Part shown: positions 23,200 through 34,656 of the stretch, piece after piece
Layout of the letters: every line of letters begins with the position of its first letter
Numbering within the stretch: position 1 is the stretch's first letter
Source: Cryptomeria japonica
Lineage: Eukaryota; Streptophyta; Pinopsida; Cupressales; Cupressaceae
Assembly (NCBI RefSeq): GCF_030272615.1
Contig: NC_081413.1
Location: 334,404,302 to 334,468,301 of the forward strand
DNA length: 64,000 bases
Reading direction: 5' to 3'
Notes under the pieces: generated by a model
What the model was told of the DNA's origin: nothing
The model's input: only the letters and a program-made list of their open reading frames with translations
The model's database searches: none
Program-made: the position numbers and the translations under genes

Positions 23200-24632
23200 T
23201 GTTGGCATTTTGAGTTTATTGGCATTTTGCATAGAGACTGCATTAATGATACGTTGTCAATTGAACCAGTAAAAGGTATTCATGTTATTGCTGATATTGT
23301 TGTTTTTGATATTGGCTAGTAACCGGTAAGAAGAGAGTTGTAGAAGATGTTGTAACCGGTATGTAAATTTTGTGAGTTGAACTGGTGGACCGGTGTAAAG
23401 GGTCAAACCTTTCTATGTAATGTAACCGGTAAACCTTATCAGCTATTAAACCCTAACCGATCAAGTTTATTGGTTTATTATCTGATGAGCGGTAATGATG
23501 GAGACACATGTGATCATTGTATGAGGATAAATTCAAATTGGTTTGGCATGTTTGCTTATTGTCTAGGGAAGGAGCAAAGTGGATTGCATTTAATACACAA
23601 CGTGTGATGAGTTACAAAGTCCAATGGAGTGGTGATCATGGAGCGGTTGGAATTGTCTTGAAGAATGTGAAGAGATTGTCATGATTTCTAATGGTCAAGA
23701 TTGAACCGACTTGTTTGTAATCTCAATGATGAGAATTAGGTTTTTGTTGTATTACTGACCTAATTGATTTGTATTTAAGGTCAATGAAGTTATTTGTAAA
23801 GTTTGTTGGCAAGATTGGTAGAAAACCTGTTGAGTGTGTGGTTGCCCAACCAGTGAATGGATCTACACTTTGAGTAAAGTAAGATTGAAGCTTAGAAGTA
23901 TCTGATCAAGCAAATGCAATGCTTCTCAGACAGATCAAGAAAACCTGTTGTTTTCTAACAATTACAACAAAAAGTAAAATCCCTTAACCAGGTAAGCTCT
24001 AACAAGCTTGGTCACTCATTAAATCCTCTAACAAGGTGGTCCATTAGCTTGGATTCTTATATCCTCCAACGAGGTTACTCCTAACAGGGTATTGTGCTTC
24101 TAACAAGGCATATTTGTAAATCCCTTAACTGGGTGATTCCTAATTGGAATAAGTTCTTAACAGGACTTATTGTAAAGCTCTAACAGGCTTTGGCTCCTAA
24201 CAGGGCGAACTTCGAAAGAGTTTAGATAGCTATCCTTGTGAGTCCCATCTCATCGTGGTTTTTACCTATTTGGGTTTTCCACGTATAAACATTTGTGTCA
24301 AGTGGTGAATGCTTTTGTGGTTGTGATCTTATTTGTTGATTTGGTTAACTTCTGATAAGGCATGTTAAGTAGAAGCATTGAGAGATGAATATATTGAGTT
24401 AAGATTAAGCATTGTTGATGTTTACAAGATTGAAGGTGTTTACTATTAAAAGTTGTCATAACAGTTAAACTGGTTAATGTCAAGTATTCCTAAGAATATT
24501 GATCTTGACTGAGATATGTTTACTTTGTTTGATTGAGTTTGAACTTGGGAACTTTGTTTTAGTTTTTCAATATACTGATTCACCCCCCCTCCCAGTATTC
24601 TACTGGATACTTATTCTTTCATCATACCATCA
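23200..24632 (+). repeat. Element 1 5' LTR
   Basis: It starts TGTTGGCATTTT and ends ACCATCA. It has a small internal duplication near its start (attggcattttgcat) that is absent from the 3' LTR. A TATA-like tatttaa lies near 23,771. The mini-hairpin array is at 23,981-24,222, the GTGG/CCAC hairpin at 24,254-24,284 and the C-loop hairpin at 24,572-24,598. A short frame at 23,377-23,607 is LTR sequence, not a gene. Confidence 0.95.
23981..24222 (+). repeat. Mini-hairpin array of element 1 5' LTR
   Basis: Eleven or twelve consecutive small dyads share a TAACA/TAACC/TAATT-like loop. The best are AAGCT/AGCTT with loop CTAACA (23,994-24,009), CCTC/GAGG with loop CAAC (24,063-24,074), TGCTT/AGGCA with loop CTAACA and one G-U (24,095-24,110), ATTCC/GGAAT with loop TAATT (24,136-24,150), a bulged TAAG-TCT/GGACTTA stem (24,150-24,169) and AAAGCT/GGCTTT with loop CTAACA (24,174-24,191). 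Confidence 0.8.
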
Positions 24633-24634
24633 AT

Positions 24635-24646
24635 TGGTATCAGAGC
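24635..24646 (+). other. Element 1 primer-binding site
   Basis: TGGTATCAGAGC lies two bases after the LTR. It is the standard plant initiator tRNA-Met complement used to prime minus-strand DNA. Confidence 0.95.
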
Positions 24647-24703
24647 TATCCAAGTCCTCTTAATCTAAAAGCCTAACATCTTGAGGAAAAGATCTTGTAG
24701 ATC

Positions 24704-27700
24704 ATGATGAAGAAAGAAGGTCCGAAGTTTAACAAAGATAACTATAGAATATGGAATGATAGAATGAAGATTTACATTAAGAGTCTTGGTAGTCAGTATT
24801 CGGATCATATAGAACATAAGCATACTACACCTACTGGACCCCTGAATGATGATCAGAAGAAAGAACAACAAGAAAATCACCAAGCATTGAAGCTATTATT
24901 AGTTCCCCGTCTGATGTTGAATATGTAGATGTTCATGGTCATGAAACTGCATATGAAGTATGGAAGAAACTTGAAGATATCTATAACAGTGATGAGATTG
25001 TCAAGATTGCTAAAGAAGAGAGTTTAAGAGGCAAGTTTGACAATATGAGAATGTCTAAAGGTGAGAACATCCAACATTATGGTCAAAGGATCAAAGAGAT
25101 AGTTGGAGAGATAAAGAGTGCAGGAGGGAAAGTGGAAGATGCCACAATAATCAGTAAGGTACTGAGAACCTTGCTACTAGTCTATGCTATCGGAGTTGCA
25201 GCTATTCAGGGGCTAAAATCCTTGACAAGACAAAGTTAACTCTTGGCTCTATTATTGGAAAACTTACTGCTTTTGAACTAAATAGCTATTATGGTAGTGT
25301 CCAAAAATCAGAATTTTGCATTCAGAGCTTCTGTCTCTAACCCATCTATGAGAAGAAGTAGAGATACCAACAATGGCTAAGAATATAGATCCAACAGAGA
25401 TGCTGATGATGAAGACAACTTAGTGGAACTTGAAGCATTGTTGGCAAAATGACTACCAAGAGGCACTGGTAAATATAGAGGTAAGCTACCTTTAAAATGT
25501 TTTGCATGCAACAAGATTGGACATATAGCAACAAACTACCCTAATGGTGAAAATGATTACAAGAGAGACAAATTTAAGAAGTACAAGGGTAAAGGCAAGA
25601 GAGATTGTCTTGTAGCTATTGATAATGGTATTAATGATGATGAATATGATGATGATGTTAGTGAAGATATTGTGTTTGTAGCAATTAAGGAAGAAGTATC
25701 AGATCAGAAGGCACTAGTATCCAGAATGGATAACTCTGATGATTGGATCATTGATAGTGGTTGTTCACATCATATGACTGGTGATCGGAGCAAATTTATT
25801 TCCCTGAAGGAATTTGATGGTGGTGTTGTCAGATTTGCAAATGACTCACCCTGTATGGTAAAAGGTAAGGGAGTTATTTATCTTAATGGGAAGAGCAGTG
25901 CTGATGATGTCTATTGGGTTGAAGGCCTAAAACACAATCTGTTAAGTGTGACACAACTTAATGACAAAGGTTACCCAGTGGAGTTTAGAAATGTTATATG
26001 CAGAATCTTTGACAACAGAGGTGAATTGATTGCAACCGGGAAACAAACCAGAGGTAATCTATTTAATTTCAATCCTAAAGTTAGCAACTGTTTGATTGCA
26101 AAAATAGATGATAGCTGGCTTTGGCATAGGAGATTTTTTCATATAAATTTTGACAATATTATTAGAGTAAGCAAGTCCAAGATAGTAAGAGGTCTGCCTT
26201 AGCTAGACAAACCGGTTAATGCTCTTTGTAAAGAATGTCAACTAGGAAAGATCACTTCTTCAACTTTCAAGAGAAAGTCCTTCTCAACAGAACACTTGTT
26301 AGATTTGGTTCATACAGACCTATGTGGACCAATAAGAACAAGAAGCATTCAAGGTGATAGATACTTCATGATCTTCATTGATGATTGTTCAAGGATGATG
26401 TGAGTCACATTCTTGAAGGATAAGAATGAATCTTTTGGCAAATTCAAGGCATTCAGAGCCTTAGCTGAGAAAGAGAGTGGCAAAAAGATAAAATGTTTAA
26501 GAACAAATCAAGGCGATGAATTCATTTATGTAGAGTTCACTAAATATTGTGATGATAATGGTATCAAGTGGCAGCTTTCTGTACCAAGGACACCACAACA
26601 GAATGGCATAACAGAGAGAAACAATCGGTCAGTGGTTGAAGTTGCTAGAACTATGATGATACAAGGAGGTGTATCAAATTTTTTTTGGAAAGAAGCTGTA
26701 AGTACAACTATCTACACAATGAACCGAGTTCTGGTAAAAAGAGGTAAGGACAAGACCCCATATGAGTACTGGTATGGGAGATTACCTAATGTTAGCTATT
26801 TTAAAATATTTGGTAGCAAATGTTTTATTAAAAGAGGTGACTACATGAGCAAGTTTGAAGCTAAGAGTGATGAAGGCATATTTCTTTGTTATTCCACCAA
26901 GAGTAAGGCCTATAAATGCTTCAACAACTGGACACAAAAAAATGTTGAGAGTGCTGATGTTCATGTAGATGAATGTCCTGAAATTTCAGAAGGAACCAGT
27001 TTTGAGAAGAAGGATGAAGATCCTTGCATTTTGCTTTTAGAACTTGAAACTGTTAAATCAGAAATCAGTAAAGAAAATCCTGATGTACTTGTTCAACCAG
27101 AACAAATAAATTCAGAGGAAGATGACAATGAAGAAGCTGAACTTGAAGAGAATGATCATGTTATTCCTAGGTATGTGAGACTGAATCACAGTCCTGAACA
27201 GATAATTGGGGATAAGGATGCTGGAGTACTAACTAGAAGGAGAATAAGAGAGAACTCTTACATGATATCCACCTTTGAACCCATAAATTCTAAGGAGGCA
27301 TTTGGTGATGATCATTGGGTGAAAGATATGGAGGAGGAGTTGGAACAAATTGAGAAGAAAAATACTTGGACCCTGGTACCCCGACCGATAAACAAGAATG
27401 TTATAGGTACTAAATGGGTATTCAGAAACAAGTTTAATGAAGATGGTGTTGTAGTTTGCAATAAGGCAAGATTAATATGCAAAGGTTATGTGCAAGAAGA
27501 AGGAGAAGACTATGGAGAAAATTTTGCACCAGTAGAAAGATTGGAAGGTGTCAGAACATTACTTGCATTTGCAGCTCATAAGAAGTTCAAAGTATACCAG
27601 ATGGATGTCAAGTCTACATTCTTGAATGGGATACTAGAAGAAGAGATTTATATAGAGCAGCCTGATGGTTATGCATTGATAGATAAGGAAGACATGGTAT

Positions 27701-28811
27701 GCAAACTGCATAAATCTTTGTATGGATTAAAGCACGCACCCAGAGCATGGTATGAACAACTTCATACTCATCTGATGAAGATAGGCTTTGCTAGAACCAG
27801 TGATGACAAAAACATTTATCTCAAGACTGAAGGAGATGATATATTGGTCAGTGAAGTATTTGTAGATGACATTATATTTGGAGGAAATGATGACATGAGT
27901 AATTGTTTTGCTGATGAAATGAAGAATGAATTTGAGAGGTCATTAGTAGGGAAATAAAAAAATTCATAGGCTTACAGATACAACAGATGAAGAATGGTAT
28001 TTTCATTACTCAATCCAAGTATGTGAAGGAGGTTTTGAAGACTTTTGGTATGAGTGACTGTAAATCAGTTGGAACTCCAATGGTTACAGGTTGTAAATTG
28101 TTCAAGGAAGATGCATCTAAGTCTGTAGATGAAAAAGAATTCAGGTCAATGATGGGAAAACTACACTATGTTGTTCATAATCAACTAGATATTGCCCATG
28201 CAGTTGGTATTATGGCTAGATTTCAGAAGAATCCAAAGGAGGCCCATCTGATGGCAACTAAGAGAATCTTTAGATATCTGAAAGGTACTATTGATTATAG
28301 ATTATGGTATCCATATGGTGGAGATTTTGACTTGTAGGCATACACAGATGTTGATTGGGCAGGAAATATTGATGACCAGAAGAGTACTACCCATGGAGCA
28401 TTCTTTCTAGGAGGAAGGCTAGTCTCATGGAGTAGTAAAAAGCAAAGTTGCACTTCACAATCTACTGCTAAAGCTGAATATGTAGCAACTTATATGAATT
28501 CCACACAAGCTATGTGGATGAGGCACATTTTCGAAGGTTTGAAGATGAAAATCTCAGAACCTATAAAGATTTTGTGTGATAATACAAGCGCAATAAACAT
28601 TTCTAAAAATCCTATTTTGCACGCAAGGACTAAGCACATTGAATTGAAATATCACTTCTTGAGGGAAAAATTTCAAAGTAAACATGTTATCTTGGAGCAT
28701 GTTTCTACCAAGGAGTAACTTGTAGATACCTTTACCAAACCTCTGTCTAAGACCACTTTTGAGTATCTTAGAAGTCAATTGGGGGTTGTCCCTATTCATG
28801 AAGTTAGTTGA
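24704..28811 (+). pseudogene. gag-pol: Element 1 gag-pol polyprotein, broken
   Basis: Gag starts at ATG 24,704 (FNKDNYRIW). It shifts frame near 24,885 and near 25,220, and has stops at 25,378 and 25,450. The zinc knuckle at about 25,498-25,540 is CX2CX4HX4 with Tyr in place of the last Cys. Protease DSGCSHHMTG starts at 25,753. Integrase follows with stops at 26,200 and 26,401 (Trp to TGA). Its second catalytic Asp is Asn (LRTNQGDEF), while the first Asp (HTDLCGP) and the Glu are kept. RT has QMDVKSTFLNG and FVDD at 27,859-27,870. A one-base deletion near 27,950 shifts frame. RNase H runs to TGA 28,809-28,811 with further stops at 28,335 and 28,716. The length (about 1,370 codons) is normal for a copia polyprotein, so this is a full-length but dead copy. 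Confidence 0.93.
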
Positions 28812-29022
28812 ACATGATGCTGATTGCATCAGTCCCTAAATTACTTGTAGAATATTATATGGATTGATGAAGGAGTGGATGTATTCCACAGGGGGAGCAT
28901 CAAGTTGCAGAATGATGTTGATGCACAGTGAGAGCATAATTACATGTTTTACTTTCACTTTGGCATTGTTGTCAAAGGGAGAGAAGAATTATATGATTGA
29001 GGAGAAGAATTATGTGTCTGAT

Positions 29023-29134
29023 AAGGTGAATACTTGGTAATATAAATCAGGATTCCTATTCACCAGCGGTAGGCTGAAGATACAAAAAGTAAGGTGAATA
29101 CTTGGTAATGTAAACCAGGATTCCTATTCACCAA
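29023..29134. repeat. 68-bp duplication downstream of element 1 pol
   Basis: The phrase aaggtgaatacttggtaat, followed by aggattcctattcacca, occurs at 29,023-29,066 and again at 29,091-29,134. It is non-coding and lies between the pol stop and the PPT. Confidence 0.9.
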
Positions 29135-29181
29135 TCTTAGTAGCAATCAGAGGCATTGATACTTGTATTGCCATCAATGCC

Positions 29182-29193
29182 AAAGGGGGGGAT
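29182..29193 (+). other. Element 1 polypurine tract
   Basis: aaagggggggat directly precedes the TGTTGGCATT of the 3' LTR. Earlier PPT-like strings occur near 28,888 and 28,971. The left arm of the junction hairpin (29,168-29,183) abuts it. Confidence 0.9.
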
Positions 29194-30615
29194 TGTTGGC
29201 ATTTTGCATTGAGATTGCATTAATGATATGTTGTCATTGATGTTAATTGAACTGGTAAAAGGTATTCATGTTATTGCTGATATTGTTGTTTTTCATATTG
29301 GCTAGTAATCAGTAAGAAGAGAGTTGTAGAAGATGTTGTAACCGGTATGTAAAGTTTGTGAGTTGAACCGGTGAACTGATGTAAAGGGTCAAACCTTTCT
29401 ATGTAATGTAACCGGTAAACCCTATTAGTTGTTAAACCCTAACCGATCAAGTTTGTTAGTTTATTATCTGATGAGTGGTAATGATGGAGACATGTGTGAC
29501 ATTGTATGAGGACAAATTCAAATTGGTTTGCATTTTCTTATTGTCTAGGGAAGGAGCAAAGTGGATTGCATTTAATGCACATGATGTGATGAGTTACGAA
29601 GTCCAATGGAGTGGTGATCATGGAGTGGTTGGAATTGTCTTAAAGAATGTGAAGAGATTGTCATGATTTCTAACGGTTAAGATTGAACCGACTTGTTTGT
29701 AATCTCAATGATGAGAATTAGGTTTTTGTTGTGTTACCGAACTAATTGATTTGTATTTAAGGTCGATGAAGTTGTTTGTAAAGTTTGTTGGTAAGATTGG
29801 TAGAAAACCTATTGAGTGCGTGGTTGCCCAACCAGTGAATGGATCTTCACTTTGAGTGAAGGCAGATTGAAGCTTAGAAGGATATGATCAAGCAAATGTA
29901 GTGCTACTCAGACAGATCAAGAAAACCTGTTGTTTTCTAACAATTACAACAAAAGTAAAATCCCTTAACCGGGTAAGCTCTAACAAGATTGGTTACTCAT
30001 TAAATCCTCTAACAAGGTGGTCCATTAGCTTGGATTCTTAAATCCTCCAGCGAGGTTACTCCTAACAGGGTATTGTACTTCTAACAAGGCATATTTGTAA
30101 ATCCCTTAATCGGGAGATTCCTAACCAGAATTAGTTCTTAATAGGACTTATTGTAAATCTCTAATAGGCTTTGGCTCCTAACAAGGCAAACTTAGAAAGA
30201 GTTCAGATAGCTATCCTTGTGAGTCCCATCTCACCATGGTTTTTTACCTACTTGGGTTTTCCACATATAAACATTTGTGTCAAGTGGTGAATGCTTTTGT
30301 GGTTGTGATCTTATTTGTTGATTTGGTTAACTTCTGATAAGGCATGTTAAGTAGAAGCATTGAGAGATGAATATGTTGAGTTTAGATTAAGCATTGCTGA
30401 TGTTTACAAGATTGAAGGTGTTTACTGTTAAAATTTGTCATAATAGTTAAACTGGTTAATGTCAAGTATTCCTAAGAATATTGATCTTGACTGAGATATG
30501 TTTACTTTGTTTGATTGAGTTTGAACTTGGGAACTTTTTATCAGTTTTTCAATATACTGATTCACCCCCCCCTCTGAGTATTCTACCAGATAGTTATTCT
30601 TTCATCATACCATCA
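29194..30615 (+). repeat. Element 1 3' LTR
   Basis: It runs from TGTTGGCATT to ACCATCA and pairs with the 5' LTR. It carries the junction-hairpin right arm TTGTCATTGATGTTAA (29,231-29,246), a mini-hairpin array (about 29,960-30,200) and the terminal C-loop hairpin (30,554-30,581), in which one stem base has changed. The frame at 29,475-29,666 is LTR sequence. Confidence 0.95.
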
Positions 30616-30620
30616 GTGAT

Positions 30621-33397
30621 ATGATGTTTTGTAGTCACAGTTCAAATTTTAGAGGGGGATACTTTTTATGTGCATTTTGAACCAAATGAGAGACATTGAG
30701 ATCATAGTCCTAAGATGGAGCAGTGAGCAGAGATTTGTATAAGTTACAAATCTCTGCAAACATGTACACAAATACAACTTTGTAAAAGGTAGGTCACAAT
30801 TGAAATCTTTCATATAAGAGGCACAACTGTCAAGGACATCAAGAGTAGACCTCCAGATTCTCAGCAAGAAAGAGATTGTTTAGCCAAGGCATCTTTTGTG
30901 ATAGTTCTGATCTCTAAGGCACAGGAGATCCAAAAGCACAAATCTAATAAAAATTACTGTATATGATCAAAATCTGAGTCATTAAGACAACAAGTAATCA
31001 AAGAAAAAAGAAGAGTGCATCATAAGCAGTCACATCATCATGGAAAGTAGCTGTGATATGAAGTTTTGCAGTCACAGTTCAAATTTTAGAGGGATACTTT
31101 TTATGTGCATTTTGAACCAAATGAGAGACATTGAGATCATAGTCCTAAGATGGAGCAGTGAGTAGAGATTTGTATGAAGTTACATCTGTCACATAGAGAT
31201 CAAAAGACATCAAGGAGCCATTTAGCAGAGCAAGGTCAATACTGTGACAGTCATAGACTCCACTGTCAAGTAAGACACATGAAGTAATAGAACAAACAAA
31301 GTAACCCATTGATCTCAATAGCAGTAAAATGCAATGACATGGCATGATCTTAAGGCATTATTGATATCAAGAGAGCAGCAATTTCTTGGTAGCTAAATCA
31401 AGTGGTCTCAATACATACATCATTTAGAGTAGAAGACAAAAGGAACTCTTAGCAGTCAAATATGGCGAGAAGACACCATCAAGTTTTAAGGAATGATTTC
31501 ATTGGATAAGTAAGGCTATAGAGACCAATACATCTGCTATTAATAATTACTGTTAAATACAAAAATAAAATTGCAAGAAAAGACACTGAAAAGCACATTC
31601 CCAAATCAGACAGTAGCAGCCTCACAAGTTGAAAATCAATAGACACAACAATGTATATAGTGATTGGGCATCATTAGTTGAGAGTAAAGGCAATCATGCA
31701 AAGGTACAAGTAGATTCATACCTTTCAATGTCATGATGGTTACAAATGTTTGATTCATTTACTATCAAAGACAAAATAACAAAAATGTGATAAATCACTG
31801 TCATAGGTACAGGGTAGTAGTCATAATAAAGATAGTCATGAAGCCATCTTTTAGAATGACCATTTGCCTTCAAATCCTACACTGATCACATGGTCTACAA
31901 AATGAAGATAATTTATTATTGCCTTTATGAAATATCTATATTCATGTCATATAATAGTAAAATGAGAAGTCATAAGCACACAGACAACTAGCTGTCTTAA
32001 AGTAGTGAAGTTGAAAGATCAAAGAGAATAGAGCCCAATAGATATATTCATAGTAGCTTCAACAAATATAGTCACGTGTTTTGATCATTTCACGAAAACC
32101 CAGATGCCCAATTGACTAATTTTTTCACATAAATTATAGGACAAAGAGACGAAAAAACTCAAAAAATATCATGAAAACCTAGATCACGATTTTCAAGAAC
32201 TCTTCACTAGTTTGAAAGGGTGCAAAGAAAGAGAATTCACAACCAAGGATTCATTCTTGAACAGCAAGATAAAGAACAGTGAGGTTGCAGGAAATTATGA
32301 GGACCTTTAGTAGCATAAAGAGCAGTCAAGAGCCCCAGTAGATCCAATGCACAATCCAATGACAATAAATATAGAGCCTTGTCAAAGCCATTAATAGTAA
32401 GAACATAGTCCTATCTCAACCCAGCAAGCAATCTATCAAAGATCTTGAGCTTCAAGCATATACAAAGAACATTGAATAGTAGAAAAGTTGCTAGATATAT
32501 GAGCAGCATCAAGGAACAAAAAAAGATTCCAATCACAGGTCATAGTTGCAAATAGCGAAATATGGCAGAGATAAACTTACACTTCGGTTTTCCTGTAGTT
32601 GTTTCCTGCAAAAATCATCAAGAATAGCTTCAAAATGGAGTCCTTCGAGTTTAAGGAATGCTTCACATTCAAACCCTAGCACTCTCATGGAGGCCACCCT
32701 CAGAGAAGAAGATGCAAAATAAAAATAAGGATGAAATGTTTTCATTCTTTCACCTTTTTTGTTTAGGGTTTCCCAACCCTAGGAGACCCGATAGGAGCAA
32801 AGGTCTTTTGATTTTTGTTTTAAAATTGAAAAAGCTTTATTTTCTCATTTCTTGTCGGTGGTTTCCACTTTTAAAATCTTTTAAGTGTTTTGAGACACTT
32901 ATATGATTTTATATCCTAGAAGCATTTTTAGGTTTCTTATAAGTTCCTTTGCATTTTAATTATTTCCAATTTGTAAATATTTGCTTAAGTGATATTCTTA
33001 AATCACTTCAAAATAAGGGCTACATTGAAATGCAAAGTTGAGTGTTGCATTGAGTCTTTGAAGCATAAGTCAAAGTTAGGACTTAGTTGCTTGTGGAGTT
33101 CTAGCATGAGTCTAGGAGGTAGTTGAGTTTATTTGCTAGAGTCATGGAGTTGATTGGAGTTGTGTCAATACATGGGAGTAAAATTAGGTGTTTTGGCCAC
33201 CTAATAGGTACTTTGAGTGCAGTTAGAGAGTTCAAATGGATGTAGTTTCATTTAGGGAGGTTTTTTAGGGGTCTAACTCCTTGTTACTTTTAGTTCCTTC
33301 CCTAATTTTGAGGGATTTGCAGTTGAATTCGACCCAAGGGTTTTTTTCAACTTGACAACTCCTTATGCACTTTGAGGGGAGTTATCTTTCAGTTAGC
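30621..33397. other. Host DNA between elements 1 and 4
   Basis: It includes the second half of the first 437-bp tandem copy (to 30,846) and the second copy (from 30,847). After that it is purine-biased, ORF-poor DNA to about 32,650 and T-rich DNA with ttaggg-like words to 33,397. It may be the long LTR or leader of an old retroelement. No gene is seen. Confidence 0.55.
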
Positions 33398-33818
33398 TGT
33401 TACTACTTACTAAGATTGCCATTAGTCTTATGTTCAAAGTTATTCTATATATTCTAGTCAGTTACTTCTACCGAATCTTTCAGTCGATAAGTACAGAACA
33501 GTCGGTATGCACAGTGCAGTCGGGTATAGAAGAAAGTAGTCTCAGAGCATAGTATACACCGAACACTCTACCGAACAACACTCTATGTCTACCGAGCAGC
33601 AAGAATGATATACCGAGTGAACACACATCAAGTGAAACGTGTTACAAGATTCACTGAACCTGGACATATATGGGAAACGTGTTACAAAGATCGAGGAACA
33701 AGTAACCATTATCACATTGGAAATTGCACTTAAAGATTGTGTATGATTTTGAGGTCATCTAACCAATGAAATATTTTGCAAGATCGAAGCATGGACCAGA
33801 TCACCGACATAAGAGATC

Positions 33819-33827
33819 TATTTATAC
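33819..33827 (+). promoter_or_regulatory. TATA box of element 4 5' LTR
   Basis: TATTTATAC lies about 420 bp into the LTR and upstream of the hairpin array. It is conserved at 40,662-40,669 in the 3' LTR. Confidence 0.5.
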
Positions 33828-34158
33828 ATCATGAATTCAGGATTAGATATATGTGCAAGTATATATGTGCATGTGTGTGTGAAGCAAGACATATACAAAA
33901 AGGAAAATCATGATATATCACAGAGTGTTATGACTGTTACAGTTGACAGAGAAACACAGAGGTCACCGAGAAGGATTTCAGAGAATAGTCAAGGAACAGA
34001 GTAAACAGAAGGGTTTACCGAGTTAATATATGGATTACCGAGGTATGCTATAAGCAAGGTAATATCATTTTGAGCACATAGAATCTACTATAACATTTCA
34101 GATGTAAAGTTGTAGATATTTGTAATGATGTATTATAATATTTTGAGTTGTAAGAAAA

Positions 34159-34332
34159 ACCTCTAACAAGGTAAAAGACTCTAACTAAGTCTATAAATTG
34201 TAAAGCCTTTAACCAGGTGCAATATTTAGAATAAGTGTTGTAAAATCCTTTAGCAAGGTAGATCTAATAGATCTTGATACTCCTAATAGGGTAAGCTATC
34301 AGAAATAGCTAAACATGTAGCTCTAACCGAGC
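34159..34332 (+). repeat. Mini-hairpin array of element 4 5' LTR
   Basis: Dyads in order: ACCT/AGGT with loop CTAACA (34,159-34,172); AGACT/AGTCT with loop CTAACTA (34,176-34,192); CCT/AGG with loop TTAACC (34,206-34,217); CCTT/AAGG with loop TAGC (34,247-34,258); AGATC/GATCT with loop TAATA (34,260-34,274); a short CC/GG unit with loop TAATA (34,282-34,290); AGCTAT/ATAGCT with loop CAGAA (34,294-34,310); and GCTC/GAGC with loop TAACC (34,320-34,332). Spacing is regular and stems are unrelated to each other. Confidence 0.8.
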
Positions 34333-34596
34333 AACCTTTTTTATTGCAGTAGTGAAGTTGTGGGCGTTATCCCCACCGCAGTTTTTCTCTCTAACCAAGA
34401 GTTTCTGCATAACCAAAATATATGTGTTATGGAGTGAATCATGCATGATTGTTATTTATTTGTTTTAGCATTATATTATGTTACTGCACCATTCAGTTTA
34501 TGCTTAACAGTAAAGTTATTGTTGAAGAAAAGTTTTGAAGTACTGATTCACCCCTCCCCTCTCAGTACATTAGCTTTCCATATTGGGCCTAACAAT

Positions 34597-34608
34597 TGGT
34601 ATCAGAGC
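34597..34608 (+). other. Element 4 primer-binding site
   Basis: TGGTATCAGAGC lies two bases after the LTR. It is identical to that of elements 1, 2 and 3 and complementary to initiator tRNA-Met. Confidence 0.95.
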
Positions 34609-34656
34609 TTGAATCTTGAAAAAAGGTTTAACAACCTAAAGAGAAAGATCTTATCA

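Larger units (their letters stand above)
23200..30615 (+). mobile_element. Element 1: complete Ty1/copia retrotransposon
   Basis: The 7,416-bp element is flanked by GTGAT target duplications (23,195-23,199 and 30,616-30,620). It has paired LTRs of 1,433 and 1,422 bp, a tRNA-Met primer site, a broken gag-pol and a PPT. The motif style (DSGCSHHMTG protease, FVDDIIFGG in RT, repeated PPTs) suggests the Sirevirus/SIRE lineage; this is inferred from recall. The LTRs differ by several percent by eye, mostly transitions plus small indels near the 5' LTR start, so the insertion is not recent. Confidence 0.95.
33398..34594 (+). repeat. Element 4 5' LTR
   Basis: It starts TGTTACTACTTACTAAG and ends CCTAACA. 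It contains a TATA-like TATTTATAC at 33,819-33,827, a mini-hairpin array (34,159-34,332), a GCAG/CTGC hairpin near 34,378-34,411 and the C-loop hairpin GTACTGA/TCAGTAC (34,540-34,546 with 34,562-34,568). Confidence 0.95.

Noticed and set aside
24635..24646. tRNA gene fragment
   Set aside because: The TGGTATCAGAGC strings are 12-base primer-binding sites next to LTRs; no tRNA fold is present.
29475..29666. Short frames inside LTRs (also 23,377-23,607 and 57,454-57,675)
   Set aside because: They lie wholly in LTR sequence, are not kept between paired LTRs and have no domain.
34441..34656. Extending element 4 ORF1 upstream into the LTR
   Set aside because: The extension translates the LTR 3' end, C-loop hairpin and primer-binding site. 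The ATG at 34,657 sits where Gag starts in the other elements.
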